Shown one piece after another: positions 35,936-44,409 of a stretch of DNA of 64,000 bases. A model generated the notes under the pieces. The model ran no database searches. It saw nothing but the letters and a program-made list of their open reading frames with translations, and was not told where the DNA came from. Every line of letters begins with the position of its first letter. The first letter of the stretch is position 1. Made by a program: the position numbers and the translations under genes. The stretch is from Streptomyces sp. NBC_01460 (GTDB lineage: Bacteria; Actinomycetota; Actinomycetes; Streptomycetales; Streptomycetaceae), in assembly GCF_036227405.1 (NCBI RefSeq), contig NZ_CP109473.1, forward strand, positions 3,100,001 to 3,164,000, read 5' to 3'.

Positions 35936-37266
35936 CATCCGTTCTCGACCCCGGCGCCGCGGCGACGCGGGCGACCGACGCGATCCTCGCCGACACCCTG
36001 CACGGGACGGCGCGCGGCATCGTGGTGGACTCGCCGCCGGGCGCGGGGAAGTCGACGCTGGTGGTGCGGGCCGCTCTGGAGCTGGCCGCGGCGGGCCGCC
36101 CGCTGATGGTGGTGGCGCAGACGAACGCGCAGGTGGACGACCTGGTGGTGCGGCTGTCCGAGAAGGCCCCCGAGCTGCCGGTGGGGCGTCTGCACAGCAG
36201 CGACTCCGATCCGTACGACAAGGTCCTGGACGGTCTGGACAACGTGCGGAAGTCGGCGAAGGCGGCGGATCTGGCGGGCCTGGACATCGTCATCTCCACG
36301 GCCGCCAAGTGGGCCCACGTGAAGAACGTCGAGCCGTGGGGGCACGCGATCGTCGACGAGGCCTACCAGATGCGGTCGGACGCCCTGCTGGCCGTGGCCG
36401 GCCTGTTCGAGCGGGCGCTGTTCGTCGGGGATCCGGGTCAGCTGGACCCCTTCTCGATCGTGGGCGCCGACCAGTGGGCGGGCCTCTCGTACGACCCCTC
36501 GGCGAGCGCCGTCTCGACCCTGCTCGCGCACAATCCGGAGCTGCCGCAGCACCGGCTGCCGGTGTCGTGGCGGCTTCCGGCGTCTGCGGCGCCGCTGGTC
36601 TCGGCCGCGTTCTACCCGTACACCCCGTTCCGCAGCGGTACGGACCACGGCGACCGGCGGCTGTCGTTCGGTGTGCCCTCGGACGGTTCGGGCCCCGACC
36701 GGGTGCTGGACGAGGCGGCGGAGTCCGGCTGGGGGCTGCTGGAGCTTCCGGCCCGGCACACCCCGCGCACGGACCCCGAGGCGGTCCGGGCCGTCGCCCA
36801 GGTGGTCCGGAGGCTGCTGGACCGGGGCGGCGCCGCGACGAGCGAGCGGGCCCCGGGCCCGGTGCCGGTGACGGCGGACCGGGTCGCGGTCGGCACGGCC
36901 CACCGCGACCAGGCCGCCGCGGTGCGGGCGGCGCTCGCGGAGCTCGGGGTGACGGGCGTGGCGGTGGACACGGCGAACCGGCTCCAGGGCCGCGAGTTCG
37001 ACGTGACCGTGGTGCTGCACCCCCTGTCGGGCCGGCCGGACGCCACCGCGTTCCACCTGGAGACGGGCCGGCTGTGCGTGCTGGCCTCGCGCCACCGGCA
37101 CGCGTGCGTCGTCGTGTGCCGGGAGGGGGTCGCCGACCTGCTGGACGAGCACCCGTCGACGGAGCCGGTCCAGCTGGGCGTGACGGTGAAGTTCCCCGAC
37201 GGCTGGGAGGCGAATCACGCGGTCCTGGCCCACCTCTCCGAGCACCGCGTGCATTGGACGCCCTGA
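35932..37266 (+). CDS. SF1B (Dna2/Upf1-like) helicase
   Basis: The 444-residue helicase has Walker A DSPPGAGKST with K40, motif Ia VVAQTNAQVDDLV, Walker B IVDEAYQ (D142, E143), motif III FVGDPGQLDPF, an Arg-containing motif IV (VSWRLP), motif V VDTANRLQGREFD and motif VI LASRHRHACVVV. This order is that of SF1B 5'-3' helicases such as Dna2 and Upf1. The inter-domain insertions are short. The GTG start overlaps the previous stop (GTGA). With the Fe-S nuclease two genes upstream, the operon encodes the separate parts of a Dna2-like enzyme. Confidence 0.86.
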   Translation: MTSVLDPGAAATRATDAILADTLHGTARGIVVDSPPGAGKSTLVVRAALELAAAGRPLMVVAQTNAQVDDLVVRLSEKAPELPVGRLHSSDSDPYDKVLDGLDNVRKSAKAADLAGLDIVISTAAKWAHVKNVEPWGHAIVDEAYQMRSDALLAVAGLFERALFVGDPGQLDPFSIVGADQWAGLSYDPSASAVSTLLAHNPELPQHRLPVSWRLPASAAPLVSAAFYPYTPFRSGTDHGDRRLSFGVPSDGSGPDRVLDEAAESGWGLLELPARHTPRTDPEAVRAVAQVVRRLLDRGGAATSERAPGPVPVTADRVAVGTAHRDQAAAVRAALAELGVTGVAVDTANRLQGREFDVTVVLHPLSGRPDATAFHLETGRLCVLASRHRHACVVVCREGVADLLDEHPSTEPVQLGVTVKFPDGWEANHAVLAHLSEHRVHWTP

Positions 37267-37339
37267 TCCTGGGAAGCGCTCTTGCGCCGGGCTGGACAAT
37301 GGAAGGTGGCCGTCCGGCCGTACGAGGGAGGAACACCAC

Positions 37340-37681
37340 ATGGCACAGTCCGAGCGGAACGAGCGGCAGAGGCTGCGTCCGGCGCCGCTGCTCTTCGAGC
37401 CGTCGGAGGCGGCGGCGGATCCGGAGCACTTCTTCGACCTGGAGTCGATGGAGGACCCGAAGGAGCTGCTCGCCCGCGCGACGGAGCTGACGCTCGCCTT
37501 CCGGGCGGCGACCGACCGGGCCGTGGAGTTCCAGGCCGTGGCCGCCGCCCAGCTCGCCGACCCGCGCCGGTTCGACCGGCTCACGGCCGCGGACATAGCC
37601 GCCCGGGCGGAGTGGACCGAGGACTACGCCAAGAAGATGATCGAGTTCGGCCGGTCCCTGCTGAACGACCCCGCGCCCTGA
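37340..37681 (+). CDS. Small acidic protein downstream of the helicase
   Basis: The 113-residue soluble protein is mostly helical and has no recognised domain. Central blocks are FFDLESMEDPKELLARATEL and RAEWTEDYAKKMIEFGRSLL. GAGGGAGG precedes the ATG at good spacing. It lies 73 bp after the helicase on the same strand and may be co-transcribed. A small regulator or partner of the nuclease-helicase set is possible but unproven. Confidence 0.7.
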   Translation: MAQSERNERQRLRPAPLLFEPSEAAADPEHFFDLESMEDPKELLARATELTLAFRAATDRAVEFQAVAAAQLADPRRFDRLTAADIAARAEWTEDYAKKMIEFGRSLLNDPAP

Positions 37682-37738
37682 CCACCGCTCGCGGCGACCG
37701 GGTCCCGGCAGCGCACCCGCTCGTCACTGCGGGTACAC

Positions 37739-37752
37739 CTCTGGCATATGCC
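37739..37752. promoter_or_regulatory. CTCTGGCATATGCC palindromic element, copy 1
   Basis: A 14-bp sequence with palindromic core GGCATATGCC lies 88 bp before the Prim-Pol-like gene. The identical 14 bp recurs at 48732-48745 upstream of the iclR-type gene. It looks like a regulator site; the protein is unknown. Confidence 0.45.
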
Positions 37753-37840
37753 GTCGGGCAAGATACCCCGTCGCCCCACGTCCTGTCCGGCTTTCGGTAA
37801 CTCTGGGAGACAGGAGCGTCACGGCCGGTAGACATGACCC

Positions 37841-38539
37841 ATGAGCGCATGGCTGAACGACGGAACGACTCTGCGGACCGATGCCGGCCCGCACCACGGC
37901 GTCGACATCTTCGCCCTGCTCCGGGACCGCTCCGACCACCGGGCCGACGACAGGGCCGCGCAGGTCACGGCGTCCGGGGCCGCCTGGCTGGCGGGGGCTT
38001 CGTCCTACCCGCGCAGCACGCTCTCGCAGTGGGAGGCCCGCCCCTCCGCCCCCGGTGTGCTGCCCTGCGGCTCCTCCTTCGACGTCGTGAACGTGCCGGC
38101 GCTGTTCGGCAGGCGCATGCTGGAGCGGCTCTGGGCGGAGGGGCCGGGCTCGGGCCCGGTCGCCACGCACCGCGGCCGGATGCTGCTGTTCGCCTCCCCG
38201 GGCACGGCCCAGCGCCTTCCGTCCCTGCTGGCCTGGGAGGAGTGGGGCACGGGCTCCGCCGACGGTGCGCGCGGGCACGAGGGCGCCCTGCCCCCGGTGC
38301 TCTGCCACGGCACGGGGGACGCGGTCACCGTCCCGGCCCTGACCGGCGGCGCGGGCTCCGGCGGGCCGCGCTGGGTGGTCGCCCCGGACACCCGCAACCC
38401 CTGGCTGCCGGGCCCGGACGTGCTGCTGTGGGCCTGTGTACGGGTGGGCAGGTCGGCGGCCCCGTCGACCACCGGGAATTCGATTTTTCCTCCCGCCGAT
38501 CCGGGTGCTAATGTCTACGACGTCACCAGGCGCCGTTAG
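37841..38539 (+). CDS. Prim-Pol-like (bifunctional DNA primase/polymerase N-terminal) protein
   Basis: This 232-residue protein has the layout of the small Streptomyces Prim-Pol-like proteins: a start region AAWLAGASSYPRSTLSQWEA, then VLPCGSSFDVVNVPALFGRRM, and VLLWACVRVGR at the end. The acidic catalytic pair is not clear, since the usual DxD position reads FDVVN, so activity is doubtful. No RBS is convincing at 37841. The stop codon (38537-38539) lies inside the following tRNA-Lys, giving a 10-nt overlap. No replication or phage genes are nearby. Confidence 0.65.
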   Translation: MSAWLNDGTTLRTDAGPHHGVDIFALLRDRSDHRADDRAAQVTASGAAWLAGASSYPRSTLSQWEARPSAPGVLPCGSSFDVVNVPALFGRRMLERLWAEGPGSGPVATHRGRMLLFASPGTAQRLPSLLAWEEWGTGSADGARGHEGALPPVLCHGTGDAVTVPALTGGAGSGGPRWVVAPDTRNPWLPGPDVLLWACVRVGRSAAPSTTGNSIFPPADPGANVYDVTRRR

Positions 38540-38603
38540 CTCAGTTGGTTAGAGCAGCTGACTCTTAATCAGCGGGTCCGGGGTTCGAGTCCCTGACGGC
38601 GCA
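38530..38603 (+). tRNA. tRNA-Lys (CTT), copy 1
   Basis: A complete cloverleaf has acceptor GCGCCGT paired with ACGGCGC, anticodon stem GCTGA/TCAGC, anticodon CTT in loop CTCTTAA, and a T-arm around GGGGTTCGAGTCCC. CCA is not encoded. A likely -10 (TAATGT) lies about 20 bp upstream. Two identical copies occur at 59004 and 63356. Confidence 0.96.
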
Positions 38604-38609
38604 CCGACG

Positions 38610-38645
38610 GAAGAAGCCCCCTCGCGGAAGCGAGGGGGCTTCTTC
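38610..38645. terminator. Terminator after tRNA-Lys copy 1, shared with the protease gene
   Basis: A perfect 16-bp stem (38610-38625 with 38630-38645) is closed by a GGAA (GNRA) tetraloop. It serves the tRNA on the plus strand and the convergent protease gene on the minus strand. Confidence 0.88.
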
Positions 38646-38662
38646 GTGCGCCGGTCCCGGTT

Positions 38663-39904
38663 TCAGGTGCCGGTGGTGACCCGGACGGTCCAGGCCCCCG
38701 ACGGGGTCCGGTCGGCGACGTCGATACGGATGCGCTCGCCCGGCACGGTGAAGCGCTCGCCCTCCCGGAGCGGGGCGTCCGCGAGGGGCGGGTAGACGGA
38801 GCGGTCCCAGCAGGCGTCGGAGGCGGGGTGGGTGTCCAGCACCTCGACCGGGCCACCGCCGGACGGTGTCGCGTTGCGGACGCGGTAGACGAGCACACCC
38901 TCGGTGCAGGTCGTCCGGTCGTTGCCGGTGGCGCTGCGGGCCTCGATGGCCAGCGCGCTGTCGGCTCCGGTCCGCACGACCGCGAGCCGGGTCCCGACGG
39001 AGGCGCCCGGCACGGGCACCTCGGCCATGGGTTCCAGGGTGAGGTCCGCGGCCCCCTGCACACAGACGACCTCCTCGCCCTCCAGCCAGCCGAGCTTCCA
39101 CTTGTGCCAGCCGAACAGGTCCGGGGAGAGGCCGAACTGGCTCCCCATGACGTCCCAGTCGCCGACGTAGGTGTCCCAGTCGCCCTTGCCGTCCTCCGGG
39201 CGGTGGTAGAGGTCCGCCAGGTCGAAGACGTGTCCGGTCTCGTGCGCGAGGACGTTCCGGTCCGGCGGGTGTTCCTCGAAGACGGTGACGACGCGCCTGA
39301 TGTCCGTGCCGTCGGCGCGCAGCGGCCGGTCGAAGTTGACGACCTTGGTGGCGTCGGAGTCGACACCGGGCGCGTCCGGGTCGGCGACGAGGTAGACGAT
39401 GTCGTACGCCGAGAAGTCGGTCCGCTCGTCGGCGGCCTCGATCGCGTCGCGCAGGTAGGCGCTGCGGCGCTCGGAGCTCCAGTCGCGCTGTATGCCGTAC
39501 CAGGTGGAGGGGCGCGGCATCCGGGTCCACTGCCGCTGGGGGTGGGCGCGCAGGGTGAACTTCCCGTACGAGGCGCGCTGGAAGAAGCGGGTGGTCGAGG
39601 GGAAGTAGTCGGCGGCCAGCACGTCGGGGGACACGACGGGACCGGAGTCGGGGAAGGAGAGGAAGACCATGACCGCGTCGAGGCCGCGGCCGGGGCGCGG
39701 GTAGGCGTCGTTCCAGGTGTCGAGGCCCAGGGAGTGGTGCGCTCCCGTCCTGGGCAGGGCGCACGGTCCCGCGTCGCGCGTGGCCGCCACGGCGGGGCCG
39801 GCGACGAGCCCGGTGGCGGCGAGCGCCAGGAGGGAGGTGAGAGCAGCCGCCGCGCTGCGCAGGCTCGGCCTCTCCACTCCCCGGGATCCGTGCTGACGCG
39901 GCAC
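38663..39904 (-). CDS. Secreted M6-family zinc metalloprotease
   Basis: This 413-residue exported protease has a signal peptide (hydrophobic AAAALTSLLALAATGLVAG, cleavage near AVAA). The catalytic zinc motif is H221-E222-T-G-H225 in VLAHETGHVFDLADLY, followed by the Met-turn-like DWDVMGS. This pattern and the flanking blocks are those of M6 immune-inhibitor-A-like peptidases, though shorter. The GTG at 39904 follows GGAGG. The C-terminal 100 residues form a beta-rich domain. It probably degrades external proteins. Confidence 0.85.
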   Translation of the reverse strand: MPRQHGSRGVERPSLRSAAAALTSLLALAATGLVAGPAVAATRDAGPCALPRTGAHHSLGLDTWNDAYPRPGRGLDAVMVFLSFPDSGPVVSPDVLAADYFPSTTRFFQRASYGKFTLRAHPQRQWTRMPRPSTWYGIQRDWSSERRSAYLRDAIEAADERTDFSAYDIVYLVADPDAPGVDSDATKVVNFDRPLRADGTDIRRVVTVFEEHPPDRNVLAHETGHVFDLADLYHRPEDGKGDWDTYVGDWDVMGSQFGLSPDLFGWHKWKLGWLEGEEVVCVQGAADLTLEPMAEVPVPGASVGTRLAVVRTGADSALAIEARSATGNDRTTCTEGVLVYRVRNATPSGGGPVEVLDTHPASDACWDRSVYPPLADAPLREGERFTVPGERIRIDVADRTPSGAWTVRVTTGT

Positions 39905-40035
39905 ATCTACCTCCGGGTGGCGAGTGCGGGACTTCCCCCTCACCCTGTGCCGGTTCGGTGGCGCACGCCCTGTTGTGCTGCCCCACACGGGTCAGCCCGA
40001 GTCCGCGACGATCAGCCTGCGTCGACCGACCCCCC

Positions 40036-40048
40036 TCACGGACAGTCA
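40036..40048. promoter_or_regulatory. BldD-like box upstream of the cdgA-like gene
   Basis: TCACGGACAGTCA keeps both half-sites of the BldD consensus (TNAC and GTNA, 13 bp) with mismatches only in the centre. It lies in the 425-bp gap 39905-40329 between the divergent protease and the cdgA-like gene. That gap otherwise holds only presumed promoters. BldD-c-di-GMP is known to repress cdg genes in Streptomyces. Confidence 0.5.
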
Positions 40049-40329
40049 CATTTGTTCACTCCGGAATCCGAAACCACCAGATCAGCGCAGAACTAATCAT
40101 CTCTGGTCAAAACGCTTGAGGGTGCCCTGCGCGGGACAGGCGTGGGACAGACATGGGCCATGCGCGTGCCGCGTGTCCGAAACGGCGGGCGCGTTGGAAC
40201 GGCCGGCGCGCCACCCTCTATGCTTCACCTCGTTTTCCTGCGTGGTTCCCGCCTCCGGCGCGACGCTCCTCTCCACGCCCCCTGCCCGGCCACACCTGTT
40301 CACGACAATCTGCACAGCGGGAGCGAGCG

Positions 40330-42171
40330 GTGAGCGGAACCTCCGAAGGGCCGACGCCCCGGGCGGGTGTGTCCCCCGGCGCCGCGCCATCAGAGGTCAC
40401 ACAGCGTGATCATCAGGGGTCCGACCTCTCCGAGCTGCGCGAATACCGCGCCGCGTTCGCCGCCGCCGCCCTCCCGATGGCCGTCGTCGACCACCTCGGC
40501 CGGATCGTCAGGCCGAACGACGCGCTGGGCGCGCTCCTGGGGACGGACCCCACGTCCCTCACCGGCCGGCTCGCGGCGGACCTCGTCGGCCTCACCTCGG
40601 ACAGCACCGCCCGGCAGGAGTACACCGAGGTCCTGCGCGGCACCCGCCCCCGGCTCCGGTGCGCCCGGCGGCTCAAGCACGCGGACGGCCGGCCGCTGTG
40701 GGCCGAGATCACCGTCGCGCCGATGGGCGAACCACCGGCGGACCGTGCGGGGCGGGTCCTGCTGACCGTCGCCGACGTCAGCGACCGGCGCGAGCTGCGG
40801 GAGCGGCTGCGCCATCTGCGGATGCACGACCCCGTGACCCGGCTGCCCAACCGCACGCTGTTCTTCGAACGGCTCGCGACGGCTCTGGAGAGCGCGCCGC
40901 CCGCGGACGGGACAGCGTCCCGCCACGGCCGGATCGGCCTCTGCTACCTGGACATCGACGGCTTCAAGGCGGTCAACGACACCCTCGGCCACCGCACCGG
41001 CGACCGGCTGCTCGCCGCCGTCGCCGGACGGCTCACCGACTGCGCCGAGGCCGACGACCACCGCACCGGCGGCCACCTCGTGGCACGCCTCGGCGGAGAC
41101 GAGTTCGCCATCCTGGTGGACGACTCCTCTGGTACGCACCAGCTCACCGAGCTCGCCCGCTCGGTGCTCGCCGCCCTCCAGCGGCCGTTCGAGGTGGCCG
41201 GACACCGGCTGTCCGTCTCCGCGTCGATCGGGGTGGTGGAGCGGTCGTCGGCCGGCACCTCGGCCACCGCCCTGATGCAGGCGGCGGACACCACGCTGTA
41301 CTGGGCGAAGGCCGACGGCCGTGCCCGCTGGACCCTCTTCGACCCCGAGCGCAACGCGCACCGGATGACCCGGCAGGCGCTCTCCTCCACACTCCGCCCG
41401 GCCGTCGACCGCGGGGAGTTCACACTGGAGTACCAGCCGCTGGTCGGCATGGCGGACGAGGTCGTACGGGGCGTGGAGGCCCTGGTGCGGTGGAACCACC
41501 CGCGGTTCGGGCTGCTGGCACCGAGCCGGTTCGTCCCGATCGCCGAGGAGGACGGCACGATCGTCGAGCTGGGCCGGTGGGTGCTGCGCACGGCCTGCCG
41601 CCAGGCCCGCCGGTGGCAGCTGGAACACCCGGACGAGCCACCTCTGTTCATCAGCGTCAACGTCGCGGTGCGGCAGGTGCGGGACTCCGATCTGGTCGCC
41701 GACGTGGCGGAGATCCTCGCGGAGACCGGCCTCGATCCCGGCCTGCTGCAGCTGGAGCTCACCGAATCGGCGGTCATGGGGTCGTCGGGCCGGCCGCTGC
41801 GGGTCCTTCAGGCCCTCAGCGACATGGGCGTCCGTATCGCGATCGACGACTTCGGCACGGGCTACTCCAACCTCGCCTATCTGAGCAGGCTGCCCGTCTC
41901 CGTACTGAAGCTGGACGGCTCCTTCGTGCGCGGCTTCCGCTACGAGGACGGCGCGCACCCCAGCCCCGCCGACGAGACGATCGTCGAGGCCATGGTGCAG
42001 CTGGCGCACCGCCTCGGGCTGACGGTCACCGCGGAGTGCGTGGAGACCTCGGGCCAGGCGGAGCGGCTGCGGCGGATCGGCTGCGACACGGGGCAGGGGT
42101 GGCTGTACTCGCGCGCGGTGGCCCCGGAGCGGATCGCCGAGCTGATCGGCTCCCGGCCTCCGGAGGGCTGA
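40330..42171 (+). CDS. cdgA: PAS-GGDEF-EAL protein (CdgA-type c-di-GMP enzyme)
   Basis: The 613-residue protein has a PAS domain at about 35-140 (MAVVDHLGRIVRPNDALGAL), a GGDEF domain with an intact active site (GGDEF at 255-259, preceded by DIDGFKAVND) and an EAL domain with VEALVRW (E383-A384-L385) and DDFGTGYSNL. All key residues look intact, so it may make or break c-di-GMP. There are no TM helices. The GTG at 40330 follows GGGAG. Domain order and position suggest S. coelicolor CdgA (SCO2817), which affects development and antibiotic production. The BldD-like box upstream supports feedback control. Confidence 0.85.
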   Translation: MSGTSEGPTPRAGVSPGAAPSEVTQRDHQGSDLSELREYRAAFAAAALPMAVVDHLGRIVRPNDALGALLGTDPTSLTGRLAADLVGLTSDSTARQEYTEVLRGTRPRLRCARRLKHADGRPLWAEITVAPMGEPPADRAGRVLLTVADVSDRRELRERLRHLRMHDPVTRLPNRTLFFERLATALESAPPADGTASRHGRIGLCYLDIDGFKAVNDTLGHRTGDRLLAAVAGRLTDCAEADDHRTGGHLVARLGGDEFAILVDDSSGTHQLTELARSVLAALQRPFEVAGHRLSVSASIGVVERSSAGTSATALMQAADTTLYWAKADGRARWTLFDPERNAHRMTRQALSSTLRPAVDRGEFTLEYQPLVGMADEVVRGVEALVRWNHPRFGLLAPSRFVPIAEEDGTIVELGRWVLRTACRQARRWQLEHPDEPPLFISVNVAVRQVRDSDLVADVAEILAETGLDPGLLQLELTESAVMGSSGRPLRVLQALSDMGVRIAIDDFGTGYSNLAYLSRLPVSVLKLDGSFVRGFRYEDGAHPSPADETIVEAMVQLAHRLGLTVTAECVETSGQAERLRRIGCDTGQGWLYSRAVAPERIAELIGSRPPEG

Positions 42172-42206
42172 CCGCGACTCCGGAGGCCGGCCGTCCGTCC
42201 CGCCGT

Positions 42207-42229
42207 CCGTCCGGAGGTCATCCGGACGG
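42207..42229. terminator. Terminator between convergent genes
   Basis: A 9-bp perfect stem, CCGTCCGGA with TCCGGACGG, has a 5-nt loop and lies between the cdgA-like gene and the convergent monooxygenase. Confidence 0.7.
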
Positions 42230-42247
42230 AGGTCAGGACGCGGGTGG

Positions 42248-43348
42248 TCAGGCCGCCGTGGGCAGCCCGTAGGCGTCCGCGATCAGCTCGTACGAGCGCA
42301 GCCGGGCGTCGCCGCCGTGCGCGTTCGCCGTGATCATCAGCTCGTCGGCGCCGGTCCGCTTGGCCAGGTCGTCGAGTCCGGCGCGGACCTCGTCCGCCGT
42401 GCCGTGGACGATGTCCTTCAGCCAGCCGTCGACGAACTCGCGCTCCATGGGGCTGAAGTCGTACGCCTCGGCCTCCTCGGGGGTCGGCACGAGACCGGGG
42501 CGCCCGGTGCGCAGCCGGACCATGGACAGGGCGCCGGTGAGGACCTGGCGCCGCGCCTCGCGCTCGTCGTCGGCGGCCAGTGCCGCGACCCCGATGAGGG
42601 CGTAGGGGGCGTCGAGCACCGCGGACGGCTTGAAGGACTCCCGGTACAGGTCCAGGGCCGGGACGGTGTTCCGGGCCGAGAAGTGGTGGGCGAACGCGAA
42701 GGGCAAGCCGAGGACACCCGCGAGCCGGGCGCTGAAACCGGAGGAGCCCAGCAGCCAGACGGGCGGCCGGGCGGCCGACTGCACGCCGCCGGGCGAGGTG
42801 GCCTGCACCGGGCCGGGGACGGCGTGGATGCGGGCGTAGGGGTGCCCGTCCGGGAAGTCGTCGTCCAGGAAGCGGGTCAGCTCCGCCAGCTGCTGCGGGA
42901 AGTCGTCGGCGCCCTCGTTCAGCCGGTCGGTGCGGCGCAGGGCGGCGGCGGTCGCGCCGTCCGTGCCGGGGGCCCGTCCGAGGCCGAGGTCGACGCGGCC
43001 GGGGGCCATCGCCTCCAGGGTGCCGAACTGCTCGGCGATCACCAGCGGGGCGTGGTTGGGCAGCATCACGCCGCCCGAGCCGAGCCTGATGCGCTCGGTG
43101 TGGGCGGCCAGGTGCGCGAGGATCACGGCGGGGGACGAGGAGGCGACGCCGGGCATGGAGTGGTGCTCGGCGACCCAGTAGCGGTGGAAACCGCGGCTCT
43201 CGGCCAGTTTGGCGATGTCCACACCGGTGCGCAGCGCCTGGGTCGCGGTGCGCCCCTGGCCCACGGTCACCAGGTCGAGCACGGAGAGGGGTACGGAGGC
43301 CGTCCCCCTCGCCGTGCCGCGAATCTCGTCGCCTCGGTTCTCGTCCAC
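42248..43348 (-). CDS. LLM-class flavin-dependent oxidoreductase (luciferase-like)
   Basis: The 366-residue bacterial-luciferase-like barrel includes blocks YWVAEHHSMPG, LGSGGVMLPNHAPL, VDLGLGRAPGTD and WLLGSSGFSARLA. These place it in the MsnO8/YhbW-like group that uses reduced flavin supplied by another enzyme. The GTG at 43348 follows GGAGAGG. The substrate is unknown. It stands alone, convergent with the cdgA-like gene. Confidence 0.88.
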   Translation of the reverse strand: MDENRGDEIRGTARGTASVPLSVLDLVTVGQGRTATQALRTGVDIAKLAESRGFHRYWVAEHHSMPGVASSSPAVILAHLAAHTERIRLGSGGVMLPNHAPLVIAEQFGTLEAMAPGRVDLGLGRAPGTDGATAAALRRTDRLNEGADDFPQQLAELTRFLDDDFPDGHPYARIHAVPGPVQATSPGGVQSAARPPVWLLGSSGFSARLAGVLGLPFAFAHHFSARNTVPALDLYRESFKPSAVLDAPYALIGVAALAADDEREARRQVLTGALSMVRLRTGRPGLVPTPEEAEAYDFSPMEREFVDGWLKDIVHGTADEVRAGLDDLAKRTGADELMITANAHGGDARLRSYELIADAYGLPTAA

Positions 43349-43460
43349 GTGTCTGGCCTCTCCGGTGCTGCGTCTGTGTACCGGAGGGTGCAAACAGGAG
43401 GATGGCTCCGCTTATTCCCGTACGCCCGCCTCGGCAGCCGTACGGGACGGTCCCGTGCGC

Positions 43461-44225
43461 CTACTCCCGGACCTCGATGCCCCGGGGCTCGACGGCGCCC
43501 AGCGGGGGCTCGCGGGTGGCGAAGAGGGTGCCGAGGGTGGGGGCCCAGATGCGGCGCTCGGCCAGCCGGAGGCCTTCCCAGACCGCCACCTGGTTGGCGG
43601 TGAGGACCGGCTTCCCGAGAAGTTCCTCCAGCTCGGGGACGTACGCGGCGGTGTGCAGGGCGTTGTCGGGGAGCACGACGACCTCGGCGTCGGGGTGGTC
43701 CCCGGCGACGGCCAGCTCCTTCACGAGCTCCACGTCGGCGGCGGCCGCGTCGGTCGCCGTGATGATGCCGCTGCCCCGGGTGGCGGCCACCTCGACGCCC
43801 CCGGCCCCGAGGAAGTCCGCGAACAGCGCGGCGACGTCCTCCGAGTAGGTCGCGGCGACCGCGACGCGGGAGGCACCCAGCTCGCGCACCGCGTGGACGA
43901 AGGCGATGGACGTGCTGGACGCGGGGAGCCCGGCGGCCCTGGCCAGCTCGGCCGCCTGTTGGTGCGCCCCGTCCCAGCCGTAGGCGAAACTGCCGCCGGA
44001 GCAGGCCCAGACCAGGGATTCGGCACCGGCCATCCGCAGCTCCTCGGCCCCGGCGGCCAGCCGGTCGGGCGTGCCCGCCGCACGGAGGTTCCCGGCCCTG
44101 CGGGCGTCCTCGTCGATGTCGGTGTGGAAGAGCGGCACTCTGATGTCGCTGTCGAGCATGACCTCGATCCGCGGGAAGTCGTCCTCCGCGGCGTGGCCCG
44201 GATAAAGAAGTCCTACGGTCGTCAT
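43461..44225 (-). CDS. EutA-like maleate isomerase / Asp-Glu racemase superfamily protein
   Basis: The 254-residue protein begins MTTVGLLYPGHAAEDDFPR. The first catalytic Cys position is present (LVWACSGGSFAYGWDG), but the second, usually a Cys after a long strand, reads VVLPDNALHT. Isomerase activity by two cysteines is therefore doubtful, and a one-Cys lyase-type mechanism as in arylmalonate decarboxylase is possible. The pocket end TANQVAVWEGL is conserved. The ATG at 44225 follows AAGGA. Its divergent neighbours are a 2-hydroxyacid dehydrogenase and an ectoine-type importer, so a link to ectoine catabolism is plausible. Confidence 0.75.
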   Translation of the reverse strand: MTTVGLLYPGHAAEDDFPRIEVMLDSDIRVPLFHTDIDEDARRAGNLRAAGTPDRLAAGAEELRMAGAESLVWACSGGSFAYGWDGAHQQAAELARAAGLPASSTSIAFVHAVRELGASRVAVAATYSEDVAALFADFLGAGGVEVAATRGSGIITATDAAAADVELVKELAVAGDHPDAEVVVLPDNALHTAAYVPELEELLGKPVLTANQVAVWEGLRLAERRIWAPTLGTLFATREPPLGAVEPRGIEVRE

Positions 44226-44409
44226 GTCCATCCTTCCCATGGGTCCGGATGCCCTGCCGGCACTCCCGTCACCGGTGCCCCTGCCTGCGACAAGTATTCC
44301 CCTTATGGCCCCGTATCGTCGCCCGCAACAGGCGTGAGCTGGGGTTTCTCCCGCGGCGCCGAGGCCCGGTTGACGGGTCCGGCCCCCGGTGCGAGCGTGG
44401 TCATTCCTG

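Noticed and set aside
37268..37282. TGGGAAGCGCTCTT after the helicase gene, resembling a CebR box
   Set aside because: Palindrome is broken on the right arm and an inserted A shifts the left arm; no sugar gene is nearby.
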